This document shows, one piece after another, positions 13,298-21,075 of a stretch of 22,350 nt of DNA. The stretch lies in the IMG/VR virus record IMGVR_UViG_3300046169_000003, positions 1 through 22,350 of that record. The stretch is one strand, 5' to 3'. The notes beneath the pieces are model-generated. The model did no database searches, was not told where the DNA came from, and worked only from the letters and a program-made list of their open reading frames with translations. The stretch comes from a virus. The position numbers and the translations under genes are program-made. Numbering within the stretch: position 1 is the stretch's first letter; each line of letters begins with the position of its first letter.

Positions 13298-14865
13298 TGG
13301 CAGACGGACTATTAAATAAAGCAAGTATTATCTTAACTCCTACTGGTTACAAGGCTGGTACGCTTTACAACGTAGCTCCAGTAGTAGAGCCTTATGAGGA
13401 CTTTGATTTTGCTAGAGCTAGTGTTGCTAGTCGAGTTAATTCTAGTGGCTTAGTCGAGATGGTAGGACGTACTCTAGGGAATGAGTTAGTTACAGATGGA
13501 GATTTTACTTTAACTGGCACACAACCACCAAGCACAACTGGAACTTATTGGACAACTGCTAATAGTTGGACTATATCAAATAACAAAGCTAGTTATGATG
13601 GTACAACTAATGGTTCTATATTAGAACAAGCAATTACTTTAGATGATGGAAGCACTTATGAGGTTAAAATTACTATTTCAGATAATAGTGGTAGATTTAG
13701 ACTATCAATAGATAGTGGAACTGCTGACTTTAATACTTATACATCTGGAGATGGTACTTATACTTTCTATGTAATAGCTACAGCAGATGAGTTACAAATA
13801 AGAGGCTCATTATCTGATAGTGCTGCCACTTTTTCAGTTTCAAATATTTCACTTAAAAAAATAATAGACACCAACAACATTCCAAGAATAAACTATGATA
13901 GTAATGGAGATAATGGTCATATATTGTTAGAGCCTACTTCTACTAATCTATTACCTTATAGTGAGGATTTTGAGGCTGGCTCTTGGACTAATGAAAGTAT
14001 TGGTACTACTCCAACTTTAGATGGTGGCTATACTGCACCTGATGGTAGCAATAGTGCATATAAAATATCTAATGCTAATCAAGATAGTTTTTGGTATTAT
14101 CCAAGCGTTGCTGATTCTGATTATGCTAGAACGATATGGGCAAGAACTGTAAGTGGAACGGGAACTGCTCAATTAACATCACATAACTCTAATACTAACA
14201 ATACTTTCAACTTAACAGAAACTTGGCAGAGATTTGAGGTAAATTCTACAACATCATCAATAGGAGAGCAAAGTTTTTATGCAGTAGATTTTAGAGGTAG
14301 TGGAACTCTTACAGAGTTATTAATATGGGGTGCACAAGTAGAAGCCTTATCATACGCTACATCATACATACCAACACTAACTGGAAGCACAGTTACAAGA
14401 GCAACAGAGACTGCAACTGGTGCTGGTAGTGCTACATTAATAAACTCAACAGAGGGTGTGTTATATGCAGAGATAGCTGCATTAGTTAATGGTGGAGTTG
14501 ACAGAATAATTTCTTTATCAGACGAAACAAATAACAATTTAATTTATATAAGAATTGACAACACCGCCAACAGAATAAATTCATTTGCAAGAGGTGGAGG
14601 TGGTACTTATAATATATTAACAGTAAATGGAGTAAACCAAACAAACACTAATAAAATTGCTTTAGTTTGGGATGCTTCAAATGTTAGGGTTTGGATTAAT
14701 GGTAGTCAAAGCCTTACACAATCAATTAATAATACACCTACTGGAATAAAAACTTTAAGTTTTACAAGTCCAACTGGTGGCTCCCCTTTCTACGGTAAAT
14801 GCAAAGCTTTAGCAGTATTTAATGAGGCTTTAAGTGATAGCGAACTAACACAACTAACAACGTAA
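13297..14865 (+). CDS. LamG-domain virion protein (fibre/decoration-like)
   Basis: The 522-residue protein begins ADGLLNKASIILTPTGYKAG and RVNSSGLVEMVGRTLGNELV, an opening common in phage fibre-like proteins. Two beta-sandwich regions follow: NELVTDGDFTLTG... at about 62-190, carbohydrate-binding-like, and NLLPYSEDFEAGSWTNES... at about 215-355. A C-terminal LamG/concanavalin-like domain covers about 370-520 (TEGVLYAEIAAL, IALVWDASNVRVWINGSQ, GKCKALAVFNEALSDSELTQ). LamG domains bind glycans or proteins. Lying between head-closure and tail-completion genes rather than after the tape measure, it is probably attached to the neck or head. It starts at a TAATG junction with the fused head-closure gene. 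Confidence 0.75.
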   Translation: MADGLLNKASIILTPTGYKAGTLYNVAPVVEPYEDFDFARASVASRVNSSGLVEMVGRTLGNELVTDGDFTLTGTQPPSTTGTYWTTANSWTISNNKASYDGTTNGSILEQAITLDDGSTYEVKITISDNSGRFRLSIDSGTADFNTYTSGDGTYTFYVIATADELQIRGSLSDSAATFSVSNISLKKIIDTNNIPRINYDSNGDNGHILLEPTSTNLLPYSEDFEAGSWTNESIGTTPTLDGGYTAPDGSNSAYKISNANQDSFWYYPSVADSDYARTIWARTVSGTGTAQLTSHNSNTNNTFNLTETWQRFEVNSTTSSIGEQSFYAVDFRGSGTLTELLIWGAQVEALSYATSYIPTLTGSTVTRATETATGAGSATLINSTEGVLYAEIAALVNGGVDRIISLSDETNNNLIYIRIDNTANRINSFARGGGGTYNILTVNGVNQTNTNKIALVWDASNVRVWINGSQSLTQSINNTPTGIKTLSFTSPTGGSPFYGKCKALAVFNEALSDSELTQLTT

Positions 14866-15074
14866 TGAGTTTAAGATTAACAGAAATATGCTACCCAGAG
14901 GTAAAGAGTTACTACATCGTATGGAACGATAGTGATGCGATAGTATCTTATGGAGTGCTAGAAACCTATCAATGCTTAGAGACTAAGTGGGACAATGTAG
15001 ACTTATACACTAAAGAAATAGATTGGATAAATATATTAATAGATAACGGTATTAACCCTTTTCCAGAGCAATGA
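14865..15074 (+). CDS. Small protein following the fibre-like gene, unknown function
   Basis: The 69-residue product (CYPEVKSYYIVWNDSDAIVS, YGVLETYQCLETK, IDWINILIDNGINPFPEQ) resembles small proteins encoded after fibre genes in marine phages, with the pattern 'YG-l---Q-l-t---n---------W---L---gINPF'. I cannot name the family or its function. TAATG joins it to the LamG gene and ATGA to the next gene, so it is part of the inserted fibre cassette. Confidence 0.6.
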   Translation: MSLRLTEICYPEVKSYYIVWNDSDAIVSYGVLETYQCLETKWDNVDLYTKEIDWINILIDNGINPFPEQ

Positions 15075-15499
15075 TAGTATCAGCGCAAATAGATGAGAGA
15101 GAGCTAAATTCTTTAATTAAGGACTTAGAGAAACTTAATATGTCTGATAGTAAAAACAAGACACTACTAAGGCAAGGAATGAGAAAAGCTGCTAAGCCTA
15201 TACTGCAAGAGCTTAAATCTATTGTACCAGTTGAATCTAAACAGCTTAAAAAGTCTTTAGCTATAATCAACGGAAAGAATGTAAAAGGCAAACCTCCAAC
15301 GGTTTATATAGGACCAAGAGTTAAAAAATCATTTGCTAGTAAAGAGAAGTCTGGTTTTTATTTCTATTTCTTAGAGTATGGATTTAGAGGTATTCCTGGA
15401 CTAAGAATGTTAGATAAGACTGCTGCTAGTAAAGGCAATACAGCTATCAATAGTGTAATATCTGAAATAAAAAAACTCATTGACAAAAGAATGAAGTAA
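15071..15499 (+). CDS. HK97 gp10-like tail-completion protein
   Basis: The 142-residue protein has the family layout: an N-terminal helix (RELNSLIKDLEKLNMSDSKN), KTLLRQGMRKAAKPILQELK, IVPVESKQLKKSLAIINGKN and the C-terminal FYFYFLEYGFRGIPGLRMLD. This 'A---PI---lk---P--tG-Lk-si' plus 'y--f-E-Gt' arrangement is typical of HK97 gp10 proteins, which join tail to head. Its position before a DUF3168-like gene is the standard order. It starts at ATGA and ends at TAATG. Confidence 0.85.
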   Translation: MIVSAQIDERELNSLIKDLEKLNMSDSKNKTLLRQGMRKAAKPILQELKSIVPVESKQLKKSLAIINGKNVKGKPPTVYIGPRVKKSFASKEKSGFYFYFLEYGFRGIPGLRMLDKTAASKGNTAINSVISEIKKLIDKRMK

Positions 15500-15915
15500 T
15501 GGAGATAGGTAAAGTAATATATAATATATTAAGCAACGACTCAAACGTAGCTCCTTTAGTTACTACAAGTGGCAACTTGAGAATATTCCCTAGTCGTTAT
15601 AATTTCCCTAATGACGTTAAGTTACCTTATATAACTTATCAGATGTTTGCAGATGAGCCTAACAACACTAAGAACGGAGTAAGTACTTATGACTATGTTA
15701 GAGTACAGATAAGCATTTATCATAATAGCTATGCTGAAATGGTAACTCTAGCTGGTCACGTTAGAACAGCTCTAGACTACGTTAGTGGCACTTATAGTGG
15801 TGTAGTAGTAGATAAGATATTTTACCAAGACCAGAACGAGCTATATGATGATAGTGCTGGTTCTATTGGTTTGTATGGTATAGCACAAGATTACAGATTT
15901 AACATAAATAGATAA
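15499..15915 (+). CDS. DUF3168-like tail terminator
   Basis: The 138-residue protein (IGKVIYNILSNDSNVAPLVT, IFPSRYNFPNDVKLPYITYQ, YDYVRVQISIYHNSYAEMVT, LAGHVRTALDYVSG and a final YGIAQDYRFNINR) has the pattern of DUF3168 proteins. These cap the tail tube at the head-proximal end. Features are the P-I-Y--- strand, a variable loop and the R-Q-s-y- strand. Length and position between gp10-like and major tail genes fit. The catalytic question does not arise; it is structural. Confidence 0.82.
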   Translation: MEIGKVIYNILSNDSNVAPLVTTSGNLRIFPSRYNFPNDVKLPYITYQMFADEPNNTKNGVSTYDYVRVQISIYHNSYAEMVTLAGHVRTALDYVSGTYSGVVVDKIFYQDQNELYDDSAGSIGLYGIAQDYRFNINR

Positions 15916-15917
15916 AT

Positions 15918-16088
15918 ATGGAAACCTATAAAGTAAAGATAAAAAAGAACATTGAGTGTAGAGGAGTAGAATATGTAGAAGGCGAATCTTACAAAGTAGT
16001 AAGAGCAGTCTTTAACTTCTTACAGCATAACGATGCAATAGATACAACAAAGAAAAAGTCTAAAAAGAAAGATTTAGATATTAGCTAA
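15918..16088 (+). CDS. 56-residue basic protein of unknown function
   Basis: This short frame fills the gap between the tail terminator and the major tail gene. The product METYKVKIKKNIECRGVEYV, then EGESYKVVRAVFNFLQHN, ends in a run of lysines (KKKSKKKD). The ATG is two bases after the previous stop. It looks like a small beta-rich domain with a basic tail; no family is recognised. Its position is where some phages encode small tail or decoration accessory proteins. Confidence 0.55.
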   Translation: METYKVKIKKNIECRGVEYVEGESYKVVRAVFNFLQHNDAIDTTKKKSKKKDLDIS

Positions 16089-16112
16089 TTATAAATTTAA
16101 AATTAAAAGAAA

Positions 16113-16539
16113 ATGGCAATTTTTAACGGAACGGATTTAATCCTAAAAGTTTCTCCTAGTAGTGGAGGAGCGGAAGCGAAATTGATGCACTCACAGAATG
16201 TTTCACTTTCAATGAATGTAGATACAATAGACATCTCAACTAAAGACTCTAGCTGGTTTCAGAGAGTTATTAGGTGGTCAAAAGTCTTTCAGTCTTTCGG
16301 CTGATGGTCTTATGGACTTCTCAGCAACTGCTGGAGATACTGATGTAGCTGAATTATTTGACCAGATGATGGATAGAACAGCAGTAGACTTTACTTTTGC
16401 TCTAGCTACTCCAGCTGGTTATACAATAACTGGAGATGGTTTTATTACTTCTCTTGAGATTTCTGGTGGTACAGAAGATGCTCCTACTTACTCTTGTTCA
16501 ATAGAGGGAACTGGCGCAATCACTAAGACTGCTGTATAA
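16113..16539 (+). CDS. Major tail protein, frameshifted
   Basis: The first frame (16113-16304) gives MAIFNGTDLILKVSPSSGGA, then VSLSMNVDTIDISTKDSSWF. The second frame (open to 16539) gives SFSLSADGLMDFSATAGDTD, LFDQMMDRTAVDFTFA, YTITGDGFITSLEISGGTED and YSCSIEGTGAI. Removing one A at about 16272 joins them as VIGGQKSFSLSADGL, the usual central motif of TP901-1/HK97-type tail tube proteins. The restored protein is about 141 residues, normal for this family. It polymerises into the tail tube. As written, the tube protein would be truncated and the phage tailless, so the shift is probably a sequence error. A/T-rich sequence precedes the ATG. Confidence 0.85.
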
Positions 16540-16547
16540 TAATTTCT

Positions 16548-16590
16548 TTGTTGGTTGGGGTATGAGCTTAGGCTCTGCTCCAACTAGCAA
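16548..16590 (+). promoter_or_regulatory. Long nested stem-loop after the major tail gene
   Basis: TTGTTGGTTGG (16548-16558) can pair with CCAACTAGCAA (16580-16590) over 11 positions with two G-T wobbles. Inside it, GAGC (16564-16567) pairs with GCTC (16572-16575) around TTAG. No T-run follows, so it is not a standard terminator. It may act as an RNA-stabilising or attenuating element between the abundant tail protein and the chaperone gene. Confidence 0.6.
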
Positions 16591-16610
16591 TAACTTAAAC
16601 TAACAAAGAT

Positions 16611-16958
16611 ATGTACGAAGTAGTTATAATAAACGGTAAGGATTACCCAGTAAGATTTGGAATGAACTCGTTGAGGTTATTCTGTAAAGATACTGGAAGA
16701 AGTTTAGCTGACTTAGATAAGCTAGGGGAAGGAATGAGCTTAGACGATGCTTGTTATCTAATCCTAAACGGAATAAAAGACGGCTCACGAGTGAGTGGCC
16801 AAGAATGTTCTTTAAATGTTGATGATGTCGCAGACTTGCTAGATGAGGACTTTGAGGCTTTGAATAAAGTGTTAGAAGTATTCTCAGAGCAATTCTCTGC
16901 TAAATTTGAGACAGAGGGAAACGTGAAAGCTCCGAAAGGGGCGAAGAAAAAGAAGTAA
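16611..16958 (+). CDS. Tail assembly chaperone, short form (gpG-like)
   Basis: The 115-residue protein (MYEVVIINGKDYPVRFGMNS, LRLFCKDTGRSLADLD, DDACYLILNGIKDGSRVSGQ, VDDVADLLDEDFEALNKVLE) has the fold and position of tail assembly chaperones: a small beta segment, then helices ending in a D/E-rich helix. The C terminus is lysine-rich (KAPKGAKKKK), typical just before a frameshift site. It lies directly upstream of the tape measure. It binds the tape measure protein and recruits tail tube subunits. The following open frame is read as a -1 extension. Confidence 0.75.
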   Translation: MYEVVIINGKDYPVRFGMNSLRLFCKDTGRSLADLDKLGEGMSLDDACYLILNGIKDGSRVSGQECSLNVDDVADLLDEDFEALNKVLEVFSEQFSAKFETEGNVKAPKGAKKKK

Positions 16959-17284
16959 CTTGGGATAGTTTAGAAGCTATAGGTTATGGCTTCGGATTAC
17001 TTCCTCAAGACTTTTGGAGTTTGACTTTCCACGAGTTTCTGTGTATGCAGAAAGGCGTAAACGATAGAGTAGAGAAAGAACAGCAATGGGAGTGGGAACG
17101 AGTGCGATGGTTGGCTTGTGTTAATTTACAGCCACATACTAAAAAAGGACAAAACCTAACTCCAGACAAATTAATTAAATTTGATTGGGAGAAGAAACAA
17201 GTTAAGACCGACATCGAAAAACAACGACAAAGAGCAGAATATATTAAAAAGAAATACGAATTGCTAAATAAAGACAATGGCTGA
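16910..17284 (+). CDS. Tail assembly chaperone frameshift extension (T part of gpGT-like)
   Basis: This frame is -1 relative to the short chaperone and opens after a TGA at 16907-16909. It has no good start of its own; TTG at 17021 is inside the conserved region. It encodes EEKEVTWDSLEAIGYGFGLL followed by PQDFWSLTFHEFLCMQKG, matching TAC domains with the pattern 'LG--P-eFW-lT--Ef'. A charged tail follows (KQVKTDIEKQRQRAEYIKKK). The overlap with the short form is 16910-16958, and the run GAAAAAG at 16946-16952 is the best slip site in it. A fused product is expected in a minority of translations. It ends 8 bases into the tape measure gene. Confidence 0.72.
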   Translation, partial: DRGKRESSERGEEKEVTWDSLEAIGYGFGLLPQDFWSLTFHEFLCMQKGVNDRVEKEQQWEWERVRWLACVNLQPHTKKGQNLTPDKLIKFDWEKKQVKTDIEKQRQRAEYIKKKYELLNKDNG

Positions 17285-18925
17285 GAAAACATTAAGTATT
17301 AAATTAAGTCTAAACGACAAGCAGTTTCAGAGTAAACTCAAGAAGTCTATGAGGTCTATGAAAAAGTTTGGCAATAATATGAAGTCTCTAGGGCGTACTA
17401 TTTCGACTGGACTTACTTTGCCTATTATAGCTTTTGGAGCAGCTAGTGTTAAGGCTTTTGACGAACAAATAAAAGCAGAGACCAAACTTAGAACAGCTCT
17501 AGGCGATAGTGCAGAGGCTTTTGATGTATTAAAAAAACAAGCACAAGACCTACAGAAAATTACAATATTTGGAGATGAGGCTACTTTAGAAGCACAATCT
17601 TTTTTAGCACAGCTAGGACTTAATGCTGATGCAATACTAAGACTTACTCCACTTATTCAAGACTTTGCTACTGCTCAAGGTATTCAATTAACAGATGCTG
17701 CTAAATTAGTTGCTAAGTCAGTTGGTTCAAGTACTAACGCCTTGAGTCGTTACGGACTTCAAATAGAAGGAACTGTTGGAGAGCAAGATAGATTAGAGAG
17801 TGCTGTTAATGCTCTTACAAAGGCTTTTGGTGGTCAATCAGAAGCAATAGCTAAAGAAGGTCTAGGACCACTACAACAGCTTAAAAATGAGCTTGGAGAT
17901 GTTTCTGAAAAGTTTGGAGAGATTGTATTAGAATTTATAGACCCACTTAACAAAAGGGCTTAGAAAAAATATCGGATGCTCTTAGTGGTCTAACAAAAGA
18001 ACAAAAAGAGAACATAGTTCAATATGGTGCTATTCTTGCTGCTGTTGGTCCAGTCTTAATTGTGTTTGGAAGTTTAATATCTTCACTTAGTGTTTTAATA
18101 CCTTTAGCAATAAAATTTGTAGCTGCAATAAATCCAATCACTTTAGCAATAACTGCTGCTGGTGCTGCTGTTTTATATCTTGTAAATAGGTTTAGAGACT
18201 TACAAAAAGAGTATGAGGATTATAATAAAGTAGTAGGAGACTTTGAGCCAATGCAAGAGTCTTTTATTCCAACTACTATAACACCAAAAAAACCTAAAGA
18301 AAGAACACCAGACCCTAATTTTGAGTTTAAATTTGTTGAGCCTATAAAAGCATTAAATGTAGAGCTTAAATTACTTAAAACACTAACGCCAGTAATTGAG
18401 GAATTTGAGGAGAGTTTGTCTGGAATGGATATAGTAGCCAATGAAATAACACAAAGTTTCCAAAGTTTTGGCAATATATTCCAATCAGTATTTGCTCAAG
18501 CTTTACAAAGTCAAGAAGGATTTTTTAAATCATTTGTAGAAGGTACTAAAAGAGCAACTAAGGCTCTACTAGCGCAATTAGCTGCAACTGCTGCATTAAA
18601 TGCCATTATAGGTGGTTTGGGAATAGGCAAAGCCTTAGGATTTTCTAACATAGGTGGAGTAGGTGGCTTAGGAGATATGCTCGGTAGTGTTTTAGTTCCA
18701 TCATTTGCAACTGGTGGAATTGTAAGTGGACCTACTTTAGGACTTATGGGAGAGTACGCTGGAGCTAGAACTAATCCAGAAGTCATCGCTCCATTAAATA
18801 AATTAAAATCTATGATAGGAACAAACGGAGGCTCTACAGAGGTATTTGGTGTAATAAGTGGAGCTGATATATTACTAAGTTCAGACAGAGCAAGAAACAA
18901 TAGAAATAGAACAAGAGGTTACTAA
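17277..18925 (+). CDS. Tape measure protein, frameshifted
   Basis: The first frame (17277-17963) begins MAEKTLSIKLSLNDKQFQSK and KSMRSMKKFGNNMKSLGRTI, the usual tape-measure opening, then FGAASVKAFDEQIKAETKLR and FLAQLGLNADAILRLTPLIQ. The continuation from 17957 gives GLEKISDALSGLTKEQKENI, VQYGAILAAVGPVLIVFGSL and then a hydrophobic stretch AINPITLAITAAGAAVLYLV. The break at AACAAAAGGGCTTA (17949-17962) fits one lost base or two added homopolymer bases. The restored protein has about 548-549 residues. At the usual 0.15 nm per residue that predicts a tail of roughly 80 nm. The C-terminal part is Gly/Ala-rich (IGGLGIGKALGFSNIGGVGG) and ends near FATGGIVSGPTLGLMGEYAG. It sets tail length and helps DNA entry. 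Confidence 0.88.
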
Positions 18926-21075
18926 TGGCAATAGATACTAGATTAGTAGGAGAATTTCAAAGCGATAGAGGTACTTATTATAAAGTCTCTATAATTGACA
19001 CACAAAGCTCTACAGCTACTCAATATGATGTTGAGGTGGCTGGTAATGGTTTTGACTTAACATACCAAACAGATACAGATGATAGATTTACTGGTCTAAT
19101 TCCATCAGAGGTTAAGTTTACTATGTTTGTCAATGACCCTTTTAATAGTGCTAAACAAAGTATTTTAGCCTCTATAAGAACAAGCGAATATAAAAGGTGG
19201 CAACTAAAAATAGAATCATCCACTAACGGAAGCACCTTTTATTTGTTTTGGGCTGGTAATTTATTAAACGAAATAAATCCAGAGGCTGACGAATCTTTGC
19301 CAAGACAATTTACACTTACTGCTATCTGTGGTCTTGCTGCTTTAGAAAACATTCCATTCAATGAGGATGTAAATTATCTTTTTACATCAGCATATTCTTG
19401 TTATCGTTATGTATTTAACGCTATAAACACAGACATTAACACAGATAACAATTGGGCAACAGATGACCGATTTATCAGAACTATGGTAGATTGGACTAAT
19501 TCACAAATACCTAGAAACAATGCAACAGACCCACTTAACAACACAAGATTTATAGCTGCTACATTCGCTCCAGTTGATAACAATGGAGTAAGACAGCCAG
19601 AGACAGCATTTAAGCTGTTAAATCAAATCTGTAAAGCATTTGGAGCTAGATTATATCTAAGTGAAGGGATTTGGTATTTTATTCAAGTGAATACCTATGA
19701 AGAAATGGATAGTTCTGACCAATACTATAGAGACTATAAGAAAGGAAACAACGGAAGCACACATACTCCAGACTTCTATGGTACTATAGATTTAAACACT
19801 TCAGAAGATGGTACTAACATAACTAGATTGGCTGGTAATAAGTTTGACTTTTTAGGTATATTAAAACAAGCTAAAGTCTCTTATGAAATGTTTGGTAGTT
19901 ACGACTTACTACCATCAACAATAACTAACGCTAGTGGCACAAGTAACACAGTAAACAACTCTATAGTAGCTTGGAATGGTTGGCGTTCAACTGGTGCTGG
20001 TTTTAATACTGACTCTGGTATTTACGGAGTAAACGATTTAACTACTTCTACAGACTATGCTTCTTTTTATATGGGAGAGTTACAAGTATTAGATGGGCAG
20101 ACAATTAAAATAAATAGAACATTTAATAGAGCTATAAATGATACATACTCTGGTTGGGGATTTACTGACAATCAATCTATTTTATTTTATCACAGACTAA
20201 AACTAGACGATGGTGCTGGAGATGTTCGCTATGCTCGTTCTACTTATACTAATGGTGGTCTAGCTCAATGGACTTCTGATGATGTTTGGGGAAATGCTCC
20301 AGACTATAATGTGCCTTATACTATATTTGGTGCTTCTGAATTGTTTTACGCCACGCCAGATGTAAGTGGCGATTTAGGTTCTTTTGTTTTAAACTTTCAG
20401 ACTGCTGAAGTGCCAATAGCTGGAGACTTATATTTTGAGTGTTATGCAAAAGTATATTATGACTATGGAACAGACGACCCAGATACTGGCACAGAAATAA
20501 CATCTGCAACAGACCAAGCTAAATTATATATATATTCAGCTCCAGAAAACTCAGCAGAACAAATATTTCAAATTTATATCAACGGAGAAAGTACATCTAA
20601 GCAAACCTTCATAACATTACAAAACATAGCAAACGGATTAACTTATGAAGTTGGAGACTTATTAATAGGCTCTGGACCAACTGCAACGAATGTTGGTAGA
20701 CTACAATGTTATAACAATACGTCTTGGGATGATGGCACTAATATAACTTGGGAAGCATACGGAGGTGGTAGTGGTAAAGCTATCTCTAAGCTATTACTTA
20801 ATGAGATAATGGCTGGCCAAAACGAAGGAGCTAGAGTCTTTGATGGTTCTTTAAAAATATTGACTAATAATGTAAGTACTAATGGCTACAAATTTCACAA
20901 TGGAATTACTATAGACAGCTCTTTATTTGTGCCTTATCAGACAACATTTATAGCTAATGAAGATACTTGGCAAGGAGAATGGTATGAAATAAATACAAAT
21001 ACTACTACTTTGACTGATGATACTGAAGCTGAAACATTAAACACTAACAACACAATAAACACTAATAGCTGGTAA
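18925..21075 (+). CDS. Distal tail / baseplate structural protein
   Basis: The 716-residue protein is directly downstream of the tape measure, where Dit/Tal-like baseplate proteins are encoded. Its N terminus (GEFQSDRGTYYKVSIIDTQS, YDVEVAGNGFDLTYQTD, GLIPSEVKFTMFVNDPFNSA) and the following LFWAGNLLNEINPEADESLP and FTLTAICGLAALENI match the distal tail proteins of Bacteroidota phages, which begin with a beta-sandwich hub. Later regions are beta-rich with aromatic and Gly/Asn patches, likely receptor- or carbohydrate-facing. It probably caps the tail tip and nucleates the fibre. The name is by position and partial pattern. Confidence 0.7.
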   Translation: MAIDTRLVGEFQSDRGTYYKVSIIDTQSSTATQYDVEVAGNGFDLTYQTDTDDRFTGLIPSEVKFTMFVNDPFNSAKQSILASIRTSEYKRWQLKIESSTNGSTFYLFWAGNLLNEINPEADESLPRQFTLTAICGLAALENIPFNEDVNYLFTSAYSCYRYVFNAINTDINTDNNWATDDRFIRTMVDWTNSQIPRNNATDPLNNTRFIAATFAPVDNNGVRQPETAFKLLNQICKAFGARLYLSEGIWYFIQVNTYEEMDSSDQYYRDYKKGNNGSTHTPDFYGTIDLNTSEDGTNITRLAGNKFDFLGILKQAKVSYEMFGSYDLLPSTITNASGTSNTVNNSIVAWNGWRSTGAGFNTDSGIYGVNDLTTSTDYASFYMGELQVLDGQTIKINRTFNRAINDTYSGWGFTDNQSILFYHRLKLDDGAGDVRYARSTYTNGGLAQWTSDDVWGNAPDYNVPYTIFGASELFYATPDVSGDLGSFVLNFQTAEVPIAGDLYFECYAKVYYDYGTDDPDTGTEITSATDQAKLYIYSAPENSAEQIFQIYINGESTSKQTFITLQNIANGLTYEVGDLLIGSGPTATNVGRLQCYNNTSWDDGTNITWEAYGGGSGKAISKLLLNEIMAGQNEGARVFDGSLKILTNNVSTNGYKFHNGITIDSSLFVPYQTTFIANEDTWQGEWYEINTNTTTLTDDTEAETLNTNNTINTNSW

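Noticed and set aside
18511-18900. 129-codon open frame on the minus strand
   Set aside because: It lies wholly antisense to the tape measure, has proline/alanine-rich low-complexity translation typical of the shadow of a Gly/Ala-rich gene, and has no start context or neighbours on that strand.
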